From positions 1 through 8,308 of the forward strand of contig JACQPU010000033.1 of the NCBI GenBank assembly GCA_016207365.1: a stretch of 8,308 bases of DNA. Reading direction: 5' to 3'. The notes beneath the pieces were generated by a model. The model saw nothing but the letters and a program-made list of their open reading frames with translations, was not told the origin of the DNA and did no database searches. The translations under genes and the position numbers were made by a program. Source of the stretch: Ignavibacteriales bacterium (GTDB lineage Bacteria > Bacteroidota > Ignavibacteria > UBA10030). Shown piece after piece: positions 1 through 6,584 of the stretch. Within the stretch, counting starts at the first letter, position 1; every line of letters begins with the position of its first letter.

Positions 1-2
1 CA

Positions 3-110
3 CATTTGTCCGTCGCAGCAAAATGGCTGCTTGATGCCTGCATGATCCTCGGCCGTCTCGAGCTCTTTACCGTTTTTGTCCTTTTCAGCAGATCATTCTG
101 GCGGAGCTGA
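3..110 (+). CDS. trkH: TrkH-family potassium transporter, C-terminal fragment (partial at left edge)
   Basis: This frame is open from the left edge and ends at TGA 108-110, giving 35 visible residues. They contain KWLLDACMILGRLELFTV and finish with FSRSFWRS. TrkH/KtrB-type K+ channel subunits typically end with a last membrane helix of the form LxLLGRLE(I/L)FTVLVLF followed by a short tail ending in FWR, and this fragment matches that pattern closely. The family forms the membrane pore of Trk potassium uptake and works with the cytoplasmic NAD(H)/nucleotide-binding subunit TrkA. It is the only plus-strand gene here and converges on the cyclodeaminase gene, with 17 nt between the two stop codons. 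The rest of the gene lies outside the window, so an intact transporter cannot be confirmed. Other Trk/Ktr/HKT members are possible, but the tail fits TrkH best. Confidence 0.78.
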   Translation, partial: HLSVAAKWLLDACMILGRLELFTVFVLFSRSFWRS

Positions 111-127
111 GCAGGCCGAGGCATCCT

Positions 128-754
128 TCAGCCCAGCACCGATTCCACGCGTTTGCGCAGTCCGTCGGCCAGGACCTCGACATTCGTGGCGACTGCGTCC
201 GTGAGTGCCTTTGTCTCCCCGACAAAGACACCGTCTTTCAGTGTTGCCAGGTTGATCCTGACGTTCAGTGCGGCCCCTTCGCACGCCGCCTTCAACATCA
301 GACCGGCCACGCCGGCATCGGAGATCGAATTCACATTTCCCTCCTCCGCCACCTCCTTCGCAAGCACGAGCGCCTTCTCGGACAGTTTCATCACCTCGAG
401 CGGAATGAGTGTTGCCTCCTTCGTGGCATCCTGAATTGCTTCACTTCGTTTCTGTTTTTCCTCATCGGTCCCTCTCGGCATTCCAAATGCCCGCATGACA
501 CCATTGAACGCCTCGGTGTCCTGATCGATGAGACTTGTCAGCCGTGCACGCAGTTCGTCGGCCTGGCCGAGAATATCGATCATGTCCGCCTGAACGTCTT
601 CATATTTCTTCTTTCCGATCGTCAAACGACATACCATCGAGGTGAGCCCTGCACCGAGGGCCGCGGCAAGAGCGGAAACGCTCCCTCCGCCGGGCGCGGG
701 GGAATCGGAGGCAACATTGTCAATGAAATCGCTGATAGTCTTCAGGGCGAGCAT
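128..754 (-). CDS. Formimidoyltetrahydrofolate cyclodeaminase (FTCD_C / cyclodeaminase-cyclohydrolase family)
   Basis: This 208-residue cytoplasmic protein corresponds to the C-terminal half of mammalian FTCD and to free-standing FchA-type proteins, which have about this length. It contains the family signature PAPGGGSVSA (residues 19-28), DQDTEAFN (77-84), GNVNSISDAGVAG (139-151) and AALNVRIN (161-168). FTCD cyclodeaminases convert 5-formimino-THF to 5,10-methenyl-THF and ammonia; FchA relatives hydrolyse methenyl-THF. The adjacent formimidoyltransferase and hut genes favour the cyclodeaminase role. The start is ATG 754-752, preceded by AAGGA (765-761) with a 6-nt spacer. It is the last gene of the run, about 100 nt after the transferase stop across a repeat-bearing spacer, and may have partly separate expression. 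A cyclohydrolase activity cannot be excluded from sequence. Confidence 0.92.
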   Translation of the reverse strand: MLALKTISDFIDNVASDSPAPGGGSVSALAAALGAGLTSMVCRLTIGKKKYEDVQADMIDILGQADELRARLTSLIDQDTEAFNGVMRAFGMPRGTDEEKQKRSEAIQDATKEATLIPLEVMKLSEKALVLAKEVAEEGNVNSISDAGVAGLMLKAACEGAALNVRINLATLKDGVFVGETKALTDAVATNVEVLADGLRKRVESVLG

Positions 755-779
755 AGGCCATCCTTGCGCAGGGCATATA

Positions 780-846
780 GTTTAAAGTTCGAGGTTCGAG
801 GTTCAAAGTTAGGATTCAAGGACTCATTCACTTTACACCTTGAACC
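780..846. repeat. Intergenic heptamer array (GTTCRAR-like units) with an inverted unit
   Basis: Five consecutive 7-base units run from 780 to 814. All begin GTT and most fit GTTCRAR; two adjacent copies of GTTCGAG (787-800) are identical. The 12-mer AGGTTCAAAGTT at 799-810 recurs exactly at 5918-5929 in the hutU upstream spacer. An inverted copy of the unit, TTGAACC (840-846), can pair with GGTTCAA (800-806), with a further short AAAGT/ACTTT pairing (805-809 with 830-834). A small stem-loop is therefore possible between the transferase and cyclodeaminase genes. There is no T-run of the kind expected for an intrinsic terminator. The period and shared 12-mer are read directly from the sequence; any function is unknown. 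Confidence 0.72.
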
Positions 847-853
847 ATGAGCA

Positions 854-1873
854 TTACAATAGCTCTTCAATGATCTTTTTCTTCGGATCAAACTTCTCCA
901 ACTGACTGAGCCCGAGTTTCTCGATGGCTCTCTCAACGAGCTTCTTTTCGTTTTGCTCTCCCTGGGAGTAGAACCTGCCGGCAACGAGCAGGGCTTCACG
1001 CGGCGTCAATCCCACAATCTCACTCCCCGTCACCTCAACGCCAAGTGACTTAGCCTGCTTTCGCACTTCTTCAAAGGCTGCGTGAGGCGGAGTCACTTCA
1101 CAATCGACCAGATTGATTGAAACCTGGGCAATGTTGAATCGCTCCAGGAACACCCCCATGGCCTTGACTGCCTTCAACGTGCCGGGAATCTTGATCGTGT
1201 TTCCGCGCTCATCCTTGACTGTGTTTCCTTCCGCATCTTTCTTCGGCCTCCCCGCTTCCCGGATCCGCAAGGCAATCTCATGAGCAATCCTGGGGTCGGC
1301 GGTGTTCAGGTTTACGTTGTATGCAATGAGGAACTTCCGTGCCCCGGTCACCGTTGCGCCCGATTTCGGGTGAAACTCCGCTTTGCCAAAATCGGGCTTC
1401 CAGGCCGGATCGGCGAGCTTGTCCGCCAGTCCCTCATACTCGCCTTTCCGGATGTCGGCAAGATTACGTCGCTCGGGACGCGTTGCCGCGTACTCGTAGA
1501 GGTAGATCGGAATCCCGAGTTCCTTCGCGACCCGTTCTCCGTATCTTCGCGCGAGCACAACGCATTCATCCATCGAAATGTCGGAGATCGGGATGAACGG
1601 AACGACGTCGGTTGCGCCGATTCTTGGGTGCTCCCCTTTATGGGTCTGCATGTCAATGAGTTCCGCCGCGGTCTTTGTAGCCTGAAACGCGGCTTCCACG
1701 ACACCATCCGGCGAGCCGACAAATGTTACAACGCTGCGATGGTAATCCTTGTCTGGCTCAATGCCGAGCAATCTGACGCCTGAAACGGCCCGGATTGTGG
1801 CTCCGATGGCATCAAGGGTTGCTTGATTTCTCCCTTCGCTGAAATTTGGAACGCATTCGACCAAAGGCTTCAT
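854..1873 (-). CDS. ftcD: Glutamate formimidoyltransferase (FTCD N-terminal type)
   Basis: This 339-residue cytoplasmic enzyme transfers the formimino group of N-formimino-L-glutamate to tetrahydrofolate, releasing glutamate. It is the step after HutI in the folate-dependent branch of histidine degradation. Family motifs are clear: ECVPNFSEGR (residues 6-15), GEHPRIGATDVVPFIP (80-95) and SGATVTGARKFLIAYNVNLN (171-190). His82 in the EHPRIGA motif coincides with the catalytic histidine position of mammalian FTCD. The length fits a stand-alone N-terminal half (two subdomains), unlike the fused mammalian enzyme. Residues 210-229 form an inserted charged loop with a small tandem repeat. The ATG overlaps the hutI stop by one base (TGATG at 1875-1871) and has no Shine-Dalgarno, so translation is probably coupled to hutI. 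Confidence 0.95.
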   Translation of the reverse strand: MKPLVECVPNFSEGRNQATLDAIGATIRAVSGVRLLGIEPDKDYHRSVVTFVGSPDGVVEAAFQATKTAAELIDMQTHKGEHPRIGATDVVPFIPISDISMDECVVLARRYGERVAKELGIPIYLYEYAATRPERRNLADIRKGEYEGLADKLADPAWKPDFGKAEFHPKSGATVTGARKFLIAYNVNLNTADPRIAHEIALRIREAGRPKKDAEGNTVKDERGNTIKIPGTLKAVKAMGVFLERFNIAQVSINLVDCEVTPPHAAFEEVRKQAKSLGVEVTGSEIVGLTPREALLVAGRFYSQGEQNEKKLVERAIEKLGLSQLEKFDPKKKIIEELL

Positions 1874-3120
1874 CAGAATTCGAGTATAACCCCGTGTTTA
1901 ATGATGAGGGAAACGTGATTGGTGCCGAAATGATAGATAAGATAACGATAATTCGGTACATCATACAAAACAATATCGGCCTTCTTGCCGATTTCGATGC
2001 TTCCGTAGTTGTCGGACAGATCGAGCGCCGCGGCGCCGTTGATCGTCGATGCGCTGATAGCTTCTTCGGGTGTCATGCCCATGTGCGTGCATGCGATGGT
2101 CATCATGAGGGGCATGCTGAAGGACATACATGAGCCGGGATTGAAATCGCTGGCCAGAGCAACCGGGACGCCGGCATCGATAAGTTTCCGCGCAGGCGCG
2201 TAGCCATGGTTGAGAAAAAACGAGACGCCGGGAAGAAGGGTCGCCACCGTGCCTGCATTCTTCAGCAACGCGATTCCGTCGGAGTCAATGTGCTCAAGAT
2301 GATCCGCAGACGCTGCGCGCAGCTCCGCCGCCAGGACAGAGCCTCCCGATGCCGCCAGTTCGTCGGCATGTACCTTGAGTTTTATCCCGAGCTCATGGGC
2401 CCGAAGAAGGATGCGGCGGGATTGATCAACAGAAAAATATCCGGACTCACAGAAGACGTCGCAAAACTGTGCCAACCGGCGTTTGGCCACATACGGCAGC
2501 ATGCGATCACAGACAAGATCAACGTAGGAATCTCTGGAATCCCTGAATTCCGGAGGAAACGCGTGGGCGCCGAGGAACGTTGCGACAACCGTCGAGTACT
2601 GCTCTTCGGAGAGTTCGTGAATGCATTCGAGCATTTTGACTTCCGAGTCGGGATCAAGGCCGTAGCCTGATTTGATCTCGACTGTTGTGGTACCCTGCTG
2701 AAGCATCGCGTCCAGCCGTCCTTGCGCAAGCCGCTTAAGATCGCGCTTCGTTGCCTGCCTTGTTGCGTGAACGGTGCTCAGAATTCCGCCTCCCTGTTCT
2801 GCTATTTGCTGATAGGTTTTTCCTCCAGCCCTCATTGCAAACTCGTACTCGCGGCTCCCGGCAAAGACGAGGTGCGTGTGGGAATCGACAAAGCCGGGAA
2901 GAGCAATTTTCCCGGAAGCATCAATGACCGTTATGTCCTCTTTGAGTCCAGGAGGTGCATCGCCCTGTGTGCCGATCCATCGAAAGACTCCGTTTTCGAT
3001 GAGCACCGAGGCATTCTCCATGACGCCGAGTTCTCTCTGAGCGCCCCCCGCTTTCACGCGATCGCCGCCGGTGCCGACGGTAACAAGCTGGCTGATATTC
3101 TTAAGCAGCAGTTGATGCAC
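1873..3120 (-). CDS. hutI: Imidazolonepropionase
   Basis: This amidohydrolase hydrolyses 4-imidazolone-5-propionate to N-formimino-L-glutamate, the third step of histidine degradation. Motifs appear in the expected order: the metal-binding HTH in PGFVDSHTHLVFAGSRE (His81 and His83), GGGIL (110-114), EIKSGYGL (148-155), LGAHAFPPE (184-191), KVHADE with His251, DHLEHI (273-278), and ASDFNPGS with Asp325. His81/His83/His251/Asp325 align with the single-metal site of the Bacillus enzyme. The frame is open upstream to an ATG at 3183, but GTG 3120-3118 is preferred. It has AAGGA at 3134-3130 with a 9-nt spacer, gives the usual family length (415 residues), and cuts the overlap with the methyltransferase from 83 to 20 nt. 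The stop overlaps the ftcD start, so it is a mid-operon gene. Confidence 0.96.
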   Translation of the reverse strand: MHQLLLKNISQLVTVGTGGDRVKAGGAQRELGVMENASVLIENGVFRWIGTQGDAPPGLKEDITVIDASGKIALPGFVDSHTHLVFAGSREYEFAMRAGGKTYQQIAEQGGGILSTVHATRQATKRDLKRLAQGRLDAMLQQGTTTVEIKSGYGLDPDSEVKMLECIHELSEEQYSTVVATFLGAHAFPPEFRDSRDSYVDLVCDRMLPYVAKRRLAQFCDVFCESGYFSVDQSRRILLRAHELGIKLKVHADELAASGGSVLAAELRAASADHLEHIDSDGIALLKNAGTVATLLPGVSFFLNHGYAPARKLIDAGVPVALASDFNPGSCMSFSMPLMMTIACTHMGMTPEEAISASTINGAAALDLSDNYGSIEIGKKADIVLYDVPNYRYLIYHFGTNHVSLIIKHGVILEF

Positions 3121-4222
3121 GTGTGAGATTCCTTGCTTCAACGGTGAACCAGGCGCCCCGTATTCCAAGGTGAGACATCGCATCGTCCATCGAACGAAAG
3201 AGCTCTGCCATTCGATACTTCAACCGTTGCGGAAACCGGAGTTTCGGGGCAAGATAGAACCAGAACGGCAACATGGTCGAGAACCTGGTCACGTCGAACA
3301 TTTCGTGCAAGAGACGGGGAAGGGAGGATTGTGAGATTTCCTCGAATGGAGACTCAGAGTGAAGCGTGGCTGTTTCGCCCCGTTCAATGGCCTCGCGTTT
3401 CTCGCTTTCCGTAGCCAGGAATCGCGCGAGACGGCCACGAAGCATCCATTTGTCACGGTACGGCTTGTATGTGGGCAGGATGGCATAGAGGAACGCAGCC
3501 GCGAGCTTCCGTACGCGGCCCATCCCGGAATAATCCATAACAAGAAGCCTCCCGTCGCGTCCTAATGCAATGCGAACCTGATTGAGCAAATGGTCGAGAT
3601 TCAGAACGTGATGGAGGGAGTCGTGGGCCAGAATGCAGGAATAGCGGTTCGGTTCGAGGACCACGGTGTTGAGATCGGCTGTCTGAAATGTTACGCGTTG
3701 GCCAAGGCCTTCGGTCTGTGCCTTCAGGGTTGCCCGCCGTATGCGGTCGGGACTCAGGTCAATTCCCGTCACTGTGCATCCCCGGCGCGTGAGCTCAAGG
3801 GCAAGCGTGCCTTCTCCGCATCCAAGCTCCAGCACATCGGGACCGCACAGAACCGCGCGCTCGACAAGCCAGCGGTACTCAGCACCGAAAAAGAGCTCGA
3901 AGAGTTGTGGATCATGCCAGAGTTGAGGTGTGCGCGGGTCGGGATGAACATGATCCCAGTAGCGGGCTTCCCGGAGGATGAAGGACGCATCGATGGAATG
4001 GTGTGGAGTGTGGGGATTCTGTGTCTGTGTTCTCGTGTAACCGCTGCAGATATGCACGGGCAGGCGTGGATACCGTGGGAAGTTGGGATCTGTGGCCGAA
4101 AGCTCGCAAAGCACGAATACGCTTCCACGGCCTGAATGCACGGTGCGCATATAACGGCACGAAGCACATAAACCTGTCGACTCGACTGTTAACTCTGGGG
4201 TGTACTTTGAATCAGGAATCAT
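3101..4222 (-). CDS. Class I SAM-dependent methyltransferase with N-terminal four-cysteine domain
   Basis: This is a 373-residue protein of unknown substrate. Residues 16-62 form a compact segment with Cys19, Cys22, Cys39 and Cys59 (CxxC, then C in VLCELS, then C before SGY), plus a proline-rich FPRYPRLPV stretch. It resembles small stand-alone four-cysteine proteins recalled from other bacteria and may bind zinc. After a polar linker (63-80), a Rossmann methyltransferase fold begins. Motif I is VLELGCGEGTLALEL (130-144), GIDLSPDRI (153-161) is the acidic SAM-ribose loop, and AHDSLHHV (199-206) and GRLLVMDYSG (224-233) follow. Residues 234-373 form an uncharacterised helical extension with aromatic patches (FLYAILP, FWFYLAP). 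It sits 9 nt after hutU and overlaps hutI by 20 nt, so it is very likely co-transcribed. The RBS (GAAGAA) is weak. No hut role is known for such an enzyme. Confidence 0.85.
   Translation of the reverse strand: MIPDSKYTPELTVESTGLCASCRYMRTVHSGRGSVFVLCELSATDPNFPRYPRLPVHICSGYTRTQTQNPHTPHHSIDASFILREARYWDHVHPDPRTPQLWHDPQLFELFFGAEYRWLVERAVLCGPDVLELGCGEGTLALELTRRGCTVTGIDLSPDRIRRATLKAQTEGLGQRVTFQTADLNTVVLEPNRYSCILAHDSLHHVLNLDHLLNQVRIALGRDGRLLVMDYSGMGRVRKLAAAFLYAILPTYKPYRDKWMLRGRLARFLATESEKREAIERGETATLHSESPFEEISQSSLPRLLHEMFDVTRFSTMLPFWFYLAPKLRFPQRLKYRMAELFRSMDDAMSHLGIRGAWFTVEARNLTRASTAA
3130..3134 (-). promoter_or_regulatory. Ribosome binding site deciding the hutI start
   Basis: AAGGA on the minus strand lies 9 nt before GTG 3120-3118, inside the 3' end of the methyltransferase gene. 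The alternative in-frame ATG at 3183 would add 21 residues (MRCLTLEYGAPGSPLKQGIS and one more) that do not resemble a HutI N-terminus. The GTG-initiated protein begins VHQLLLKNISQLVTV, like known imidazolonepropionases. Confidence 0.6.
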
Positions 4223-4231
4223 GCAGATTCT

Positions 4232-5896
4232 TCAGTTCCCGCCCATCGGAATCTTCACATCCCATCGGCGCGCGTTTTCCAGCGCCCTTTTGTACCCTGC
4301 ATCGGCGTGACGGATAATCCCCATGCCGGGATCGTAGGTAAGAACGCGGTGAATCCGTTCCTCGGCTTCCCTTGTGCCGTCACACACGACTACCATCCCC
4401 GCATGGATCGAGAGCCCGATCCCCACGCCTCCGCCATGGTGTACACTCACCCAGCTCGCCCCTCCTACCGCGTTCAGCAATGCATTCAGAATCGGCCAGT
4501 CCGCAATTGCGTCACTGCCGTCCATCATGTTTTCCGTTTCACGGTTTGGCGAAGCAACGCTTCCGCAGTCCAAATGGTCCCGTCCGATTACGATGGGGGC
4601 CCTCACCTCGCCCCGGGCAACAAGATCGTTGAAGATCTTTCCCATCCTTGCCCGTTCTCCATAGCCAAGCCAGCAAATCCTCGCAGGAAGTCCCTGAAAC
4701 GCCACCTGCGCCTGTGCCTTTTCAATCCACGTGCACAACGGCTTGTTGTCTGGAAATGTTTCCATCACCGCCCGGTCTGTCCGGTAGATATCCTCCGGAT
4801 CGCCTGAGAGAGCGACCCAGCGGAACGGGCCCTTGCCGTCGCAGAAAAGCGGACGGATGAACTCGGGTACAAAACCTGGAATATCGAACGCGTTTCTGAC
4901 TCCCGCCGAGACAGCTTCACCGCGGATATTGTTGCCGTAGTCGAACACGACGGCGTCCTTCTTCTTCAGTTTAAGCAGTCCCCGAACGTGGTCGGCAATT
5001 GAGGCCTGGGCAAGAGCGACATAGCGGGCAGGATTTTTTTTCCGCAACTCCAAAGCTTTCGCGTAAGGAATTCCCGCGGGCACATACCCGTTCAACGTGT
5101 CGTGTGCGGACGTTTGATCGGTAACGATATCCGGAATGAATTTTCCGGCGGCGATTTTTGGAATCACATCTGCAGCGTTCCCAAGGAGGCCGACGGAAAG
5201 TGGTACCTTCTTTGCGCATGCAGCGCGGATTTGTGCAAGTGCATCATCAAGATCTTCGGTCATCGTGTCAAGATAACTCGTTTCGAGGCGCCTCTGAATG
5301 CGATGACGGTCCACTTCGACGATAAGACAGGCAGCGCCGTTCATGGTGGCAGCCAGCGGCTGAGCCCCGCCCATTCCTCCGAGTCCGGCCGTCAAAAGAA
5401 ATTTCCCGGCCAGCGATCCCCTGAAGTACTTTGCTGCACAAGCCGCAAAGGTTTCATACGTGCCCTGGAGGATTCCCTGTGTGCCGATGTAGATCCAGCT
5501 TCCCGCGGTCATCTGGCCGTACATGGTAAGGCCGAGGCCTTCGAGCCTCCGGAATTCATCCCAGGTTGCCCATTTCGGTACCAGCATGGCATTGCTGATA
5601 AGCACCCTGGGAGCGTTCGCGTGCGTGCGGAAGATTCCAACCGGTTTGCCCGATTGGACGAGCAGAGTTTCGTTGTTTTCCAGATGCTGAAGGCTTGAGA
5701 CGATCGCATCGTAGCACTCCCAGTTCCGCGCGGCCTTTCCTGTGCCTCCATAGACAATCAGCTCTCCGGGTTTTTCGGCCACCGCGGGGTCGAGATTGTT
5801 CATCAGCATCCTGAGTGCCGCTTCCTGGATCCACCCGCGGCAATGAAGTTCGGTACCACGGGGGGCGTGAATGAGACGTTGGGGTTTTTTAACCAT
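4232..5896 (-). CDS. hutU: Urocanate hydratase (urocanase)
   Basis: This 554-residue cytoplasmic enzyme uses tightly bound NAD+ as an electrophile to hydrate urocanate to 4-imidazolone-5-propionate, the second step of histidine degradation. Recognised blocks are GGTGKAARNW (50-59), YGQMTAGSWIYIGTQG (126-141), the NAD-binding GLGGMGGAQ (171-179), DQTSAHD, RPLFCDGKGPFRWVALSGDP, and RDHLDCGSVASPNRETENMM (439-458). Cys408 in ARICWLGYGER corresponds to the conserved active-site cysteine (Cys410 in the Pseudomonas putida enzyme). ATG 5896-5894 is chosen because it gives the family's usual length. An in-frame TTG at 5932 lies within the upstream heptamer repeat and would add 12 unconserved residues. 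No clear Shine-Dalgarno precedes the ATG. It is the first hut gene here and probably the head of the operon; no hutH is beside it. Confidence 0.97.
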   Translation of the reverse strand: MVKKPQRLIHAPRGTELHCRGWIQEAALRMLMNNLDPAVAEKPGELIVYGGTGKAARNWECYDAIVSSLQHLENNETLLVQSGKPVGIFRTHANAPRVLISNAMLVPKWATWDEFRRLEGLGLTMYGQMTAGSWIYIGTQGILQGTYETFAACAAKYFRGSLAGKFLLTAGLGGMGGAQPLAATMNGAACLIVEVDRHRIQRRLETSYLDTMTEDLDDALAQIRAACAKKVPLSVGLLGNAADVIPKIAAGKFIPDIVTDQTSAHDTLNGYVPAGIPYAKALELRKKNPARYVALAQASIADHVRGLLKLKKKDAVVFDYGNNIRGEAVSAGVRNAFDIPGFVPEFIRPLFCDGKGPFRWVALSGDPEDIYRTDRAVMETFPDNKPLCTWIEKAQAQVAFQGLPARICWLGYGERARMGKIFNDLVARGEVRAPIVIGRDHLDCGSVASPNRETENMMDGSDAIADWPILNALLNAVGGASWVSVHHGGGVGIGLSIHAGMVVVCDGTREAEERIHRVLTYDPGMGIIRHADAGYKRALENARRWDVKIPMGGN

Positions 5897-5911
5897 AGGA
5901 TAGTCTGGAGT

Positions 5912-6061
5912 GGTTCCAGGTTCAAAGTTCAAAGTTCTCCGCCGACCTGTCCGCCATCTTTGTGGCGGAAGGCGCCCGCCAGCGGTCGGGCTGGGATCCG
6001 CCTCAGGCGGAAAGGTTCAGGACGAAGCCAACGTGAAACCTGAAACCTTAAACCTGAGACT
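5912..6061. repeat. Composite intergenic repeat: heptamer arms around GC-rich hairpins
   Basis: The ridA-hutU spacer (5897-6070) is filled by one structured element. The left arm (5913-5940) has four GTTC-type heptamers in direct repeat, including two GTTCAAA. The right arm (6034-6061) has four heptamers in the opposite orientation (TGAAACC twice, then TTAAACC and TGAGACT), whose complements read GTTTCAG-like. Between them are GC-rich stems: TCCGCCA/TGGCGGA (5950-5956 with 5963-5969, 6-nt loop), CCGACC/GGTCGG (5942-5947 with 5984-5989) enclosing it, and TCCGCCT/AGGCGGA (5997-6003 with 6005-6011). No open reading frame of note is present. It could act as a terminator, a structured RNA or a MITE/REP-like element; none of these is shown. 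A hutU promoter must lie in or near it, but none is clear. Confidence 0.7.
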
Positions 6062-6070
6062 AAAAGTTTT

Positions 6071-6547
6071 TCATGGTTTGAACGCGATTGCCGCGATTTC
6101 AATAATCGCGCCTCGGGGCAAATTTGAAACTTCCACGGTCGTTCTGGCCGGGTACGCGGACTCGGAAAAATATCCTCCATACGTAAGGTTCATGTCCTGA
6201 AAGTCGTTCATATCCTTCAGGTAAATCGTGCACTGAATGACATGGCTTGAGTCGTATCCGGCCTTCTGCAGGATCGCATTGAGGTTTCGAAGAGCTTGGT
6301 CCGTCTGGCTTCTGATGTCGCGTCCGGCCAAGGTCTGTGTATCCGGATTAAGGCCGATCTGGCCGGAAACGAACAGGAATGAACCAACCCGTACTGCCGG
6401 TGAATACGGTCCAATCGGTGTGCCTTCCTGGATAACGGATGTTGTGGAAGCCCGGGCCATTTCGTCTCTGACCAGTGAGCGAATGTCATCCTCGGATTTT
6501 CCGCATCCTGCCACCATGAGCAATGCAACCAGGGCAATCGCTTTCAT
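6071..6547 (-). CDS. RidA/YjgF/YER057c/UK114 family protein with lipoprotein signal
   Basis: Cytoplasmic RidA proteins deaminate reactive enamine/imine intermediates formed by PLP enzymes. Residues 1-15 here form a lipoprotein signal: MK, a hydrophobic run AIALVALLMV, then a lipobox ending AGC with Cys15 as the lipidation site. A short polar and helical linker (KSEDDIRSLVRDEMARAS) leads to a RidA core (about 38-158) with GPYSPAVRVGSFLFVSGQIG (47-66) and a C-terminal ARTTVEVSNLPRGAIIEIAAIA block. Arg135 matches the conserved substrate-binding arginine of the family. The length is 158 residues. ATG 6547 is supported by AAGGA (6560-6556) with an 8-nt spacer. It follows the adenosine-specific kinase gene by 37 nt and may share its transcript. 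Predicted location is the outer membrane or periplasm. The extracytoplasmic substrate is unknown. Confidence 0.88.
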   Translation of the reverse strand: MKAIALVALLMVAGCGKSEDDIRSLVRDEMARASTTSVIQEGTPIGPYSPAVRVGSFLFVSGQIGLNPDTQTLAGRDIRSQTDQALRNLNAILQKAGYDSSHVIQCTIYLKDMNDFQDMNLTYGGYFSESAYPARTTVEVSNLPRGAIIEIAAIAFKP

Positions 6548-6584
6548 GACGCTCTTCCTTCCTGATCGTTGTGACGAACAGATT

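Noticed and set aside
106..132. Possible bidirectional terminator between trkH and the cyclodeaminase gene (GCTGA/TCAGC)
   Set aside because: The stem is only 5 bp with a 17-nt loop and no adjacent T-run on either strand, which is too weak to call.
153..434. Plus-strand open frame of 93 codons
   Set aside because: It is antisense to the cyclodeaminase gene, has serine/alanine-rich low-complexity content and no family resemblance. The minus-strand protein is clearly real.
780..846. CRISPR array
   Set aside because: The units are 7 bp, contiguous and degenerate, with no spacers and no cas genes.
5102..5698. Plus-strand open frame of 198 codons opposite hutU
   Set aside because: Its length is tempting, but it is antisense to highly conserved urocanase sequence, and the translation has no recognisable domain or consistent composition.
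5897..5932. 12-residue N-terminal extension of hutU from TTG 5932
   Set aside because: The TTG falls within the heptamer repeat array, the residues are not urocanase-like, and ATG 5896 gives the usual length.
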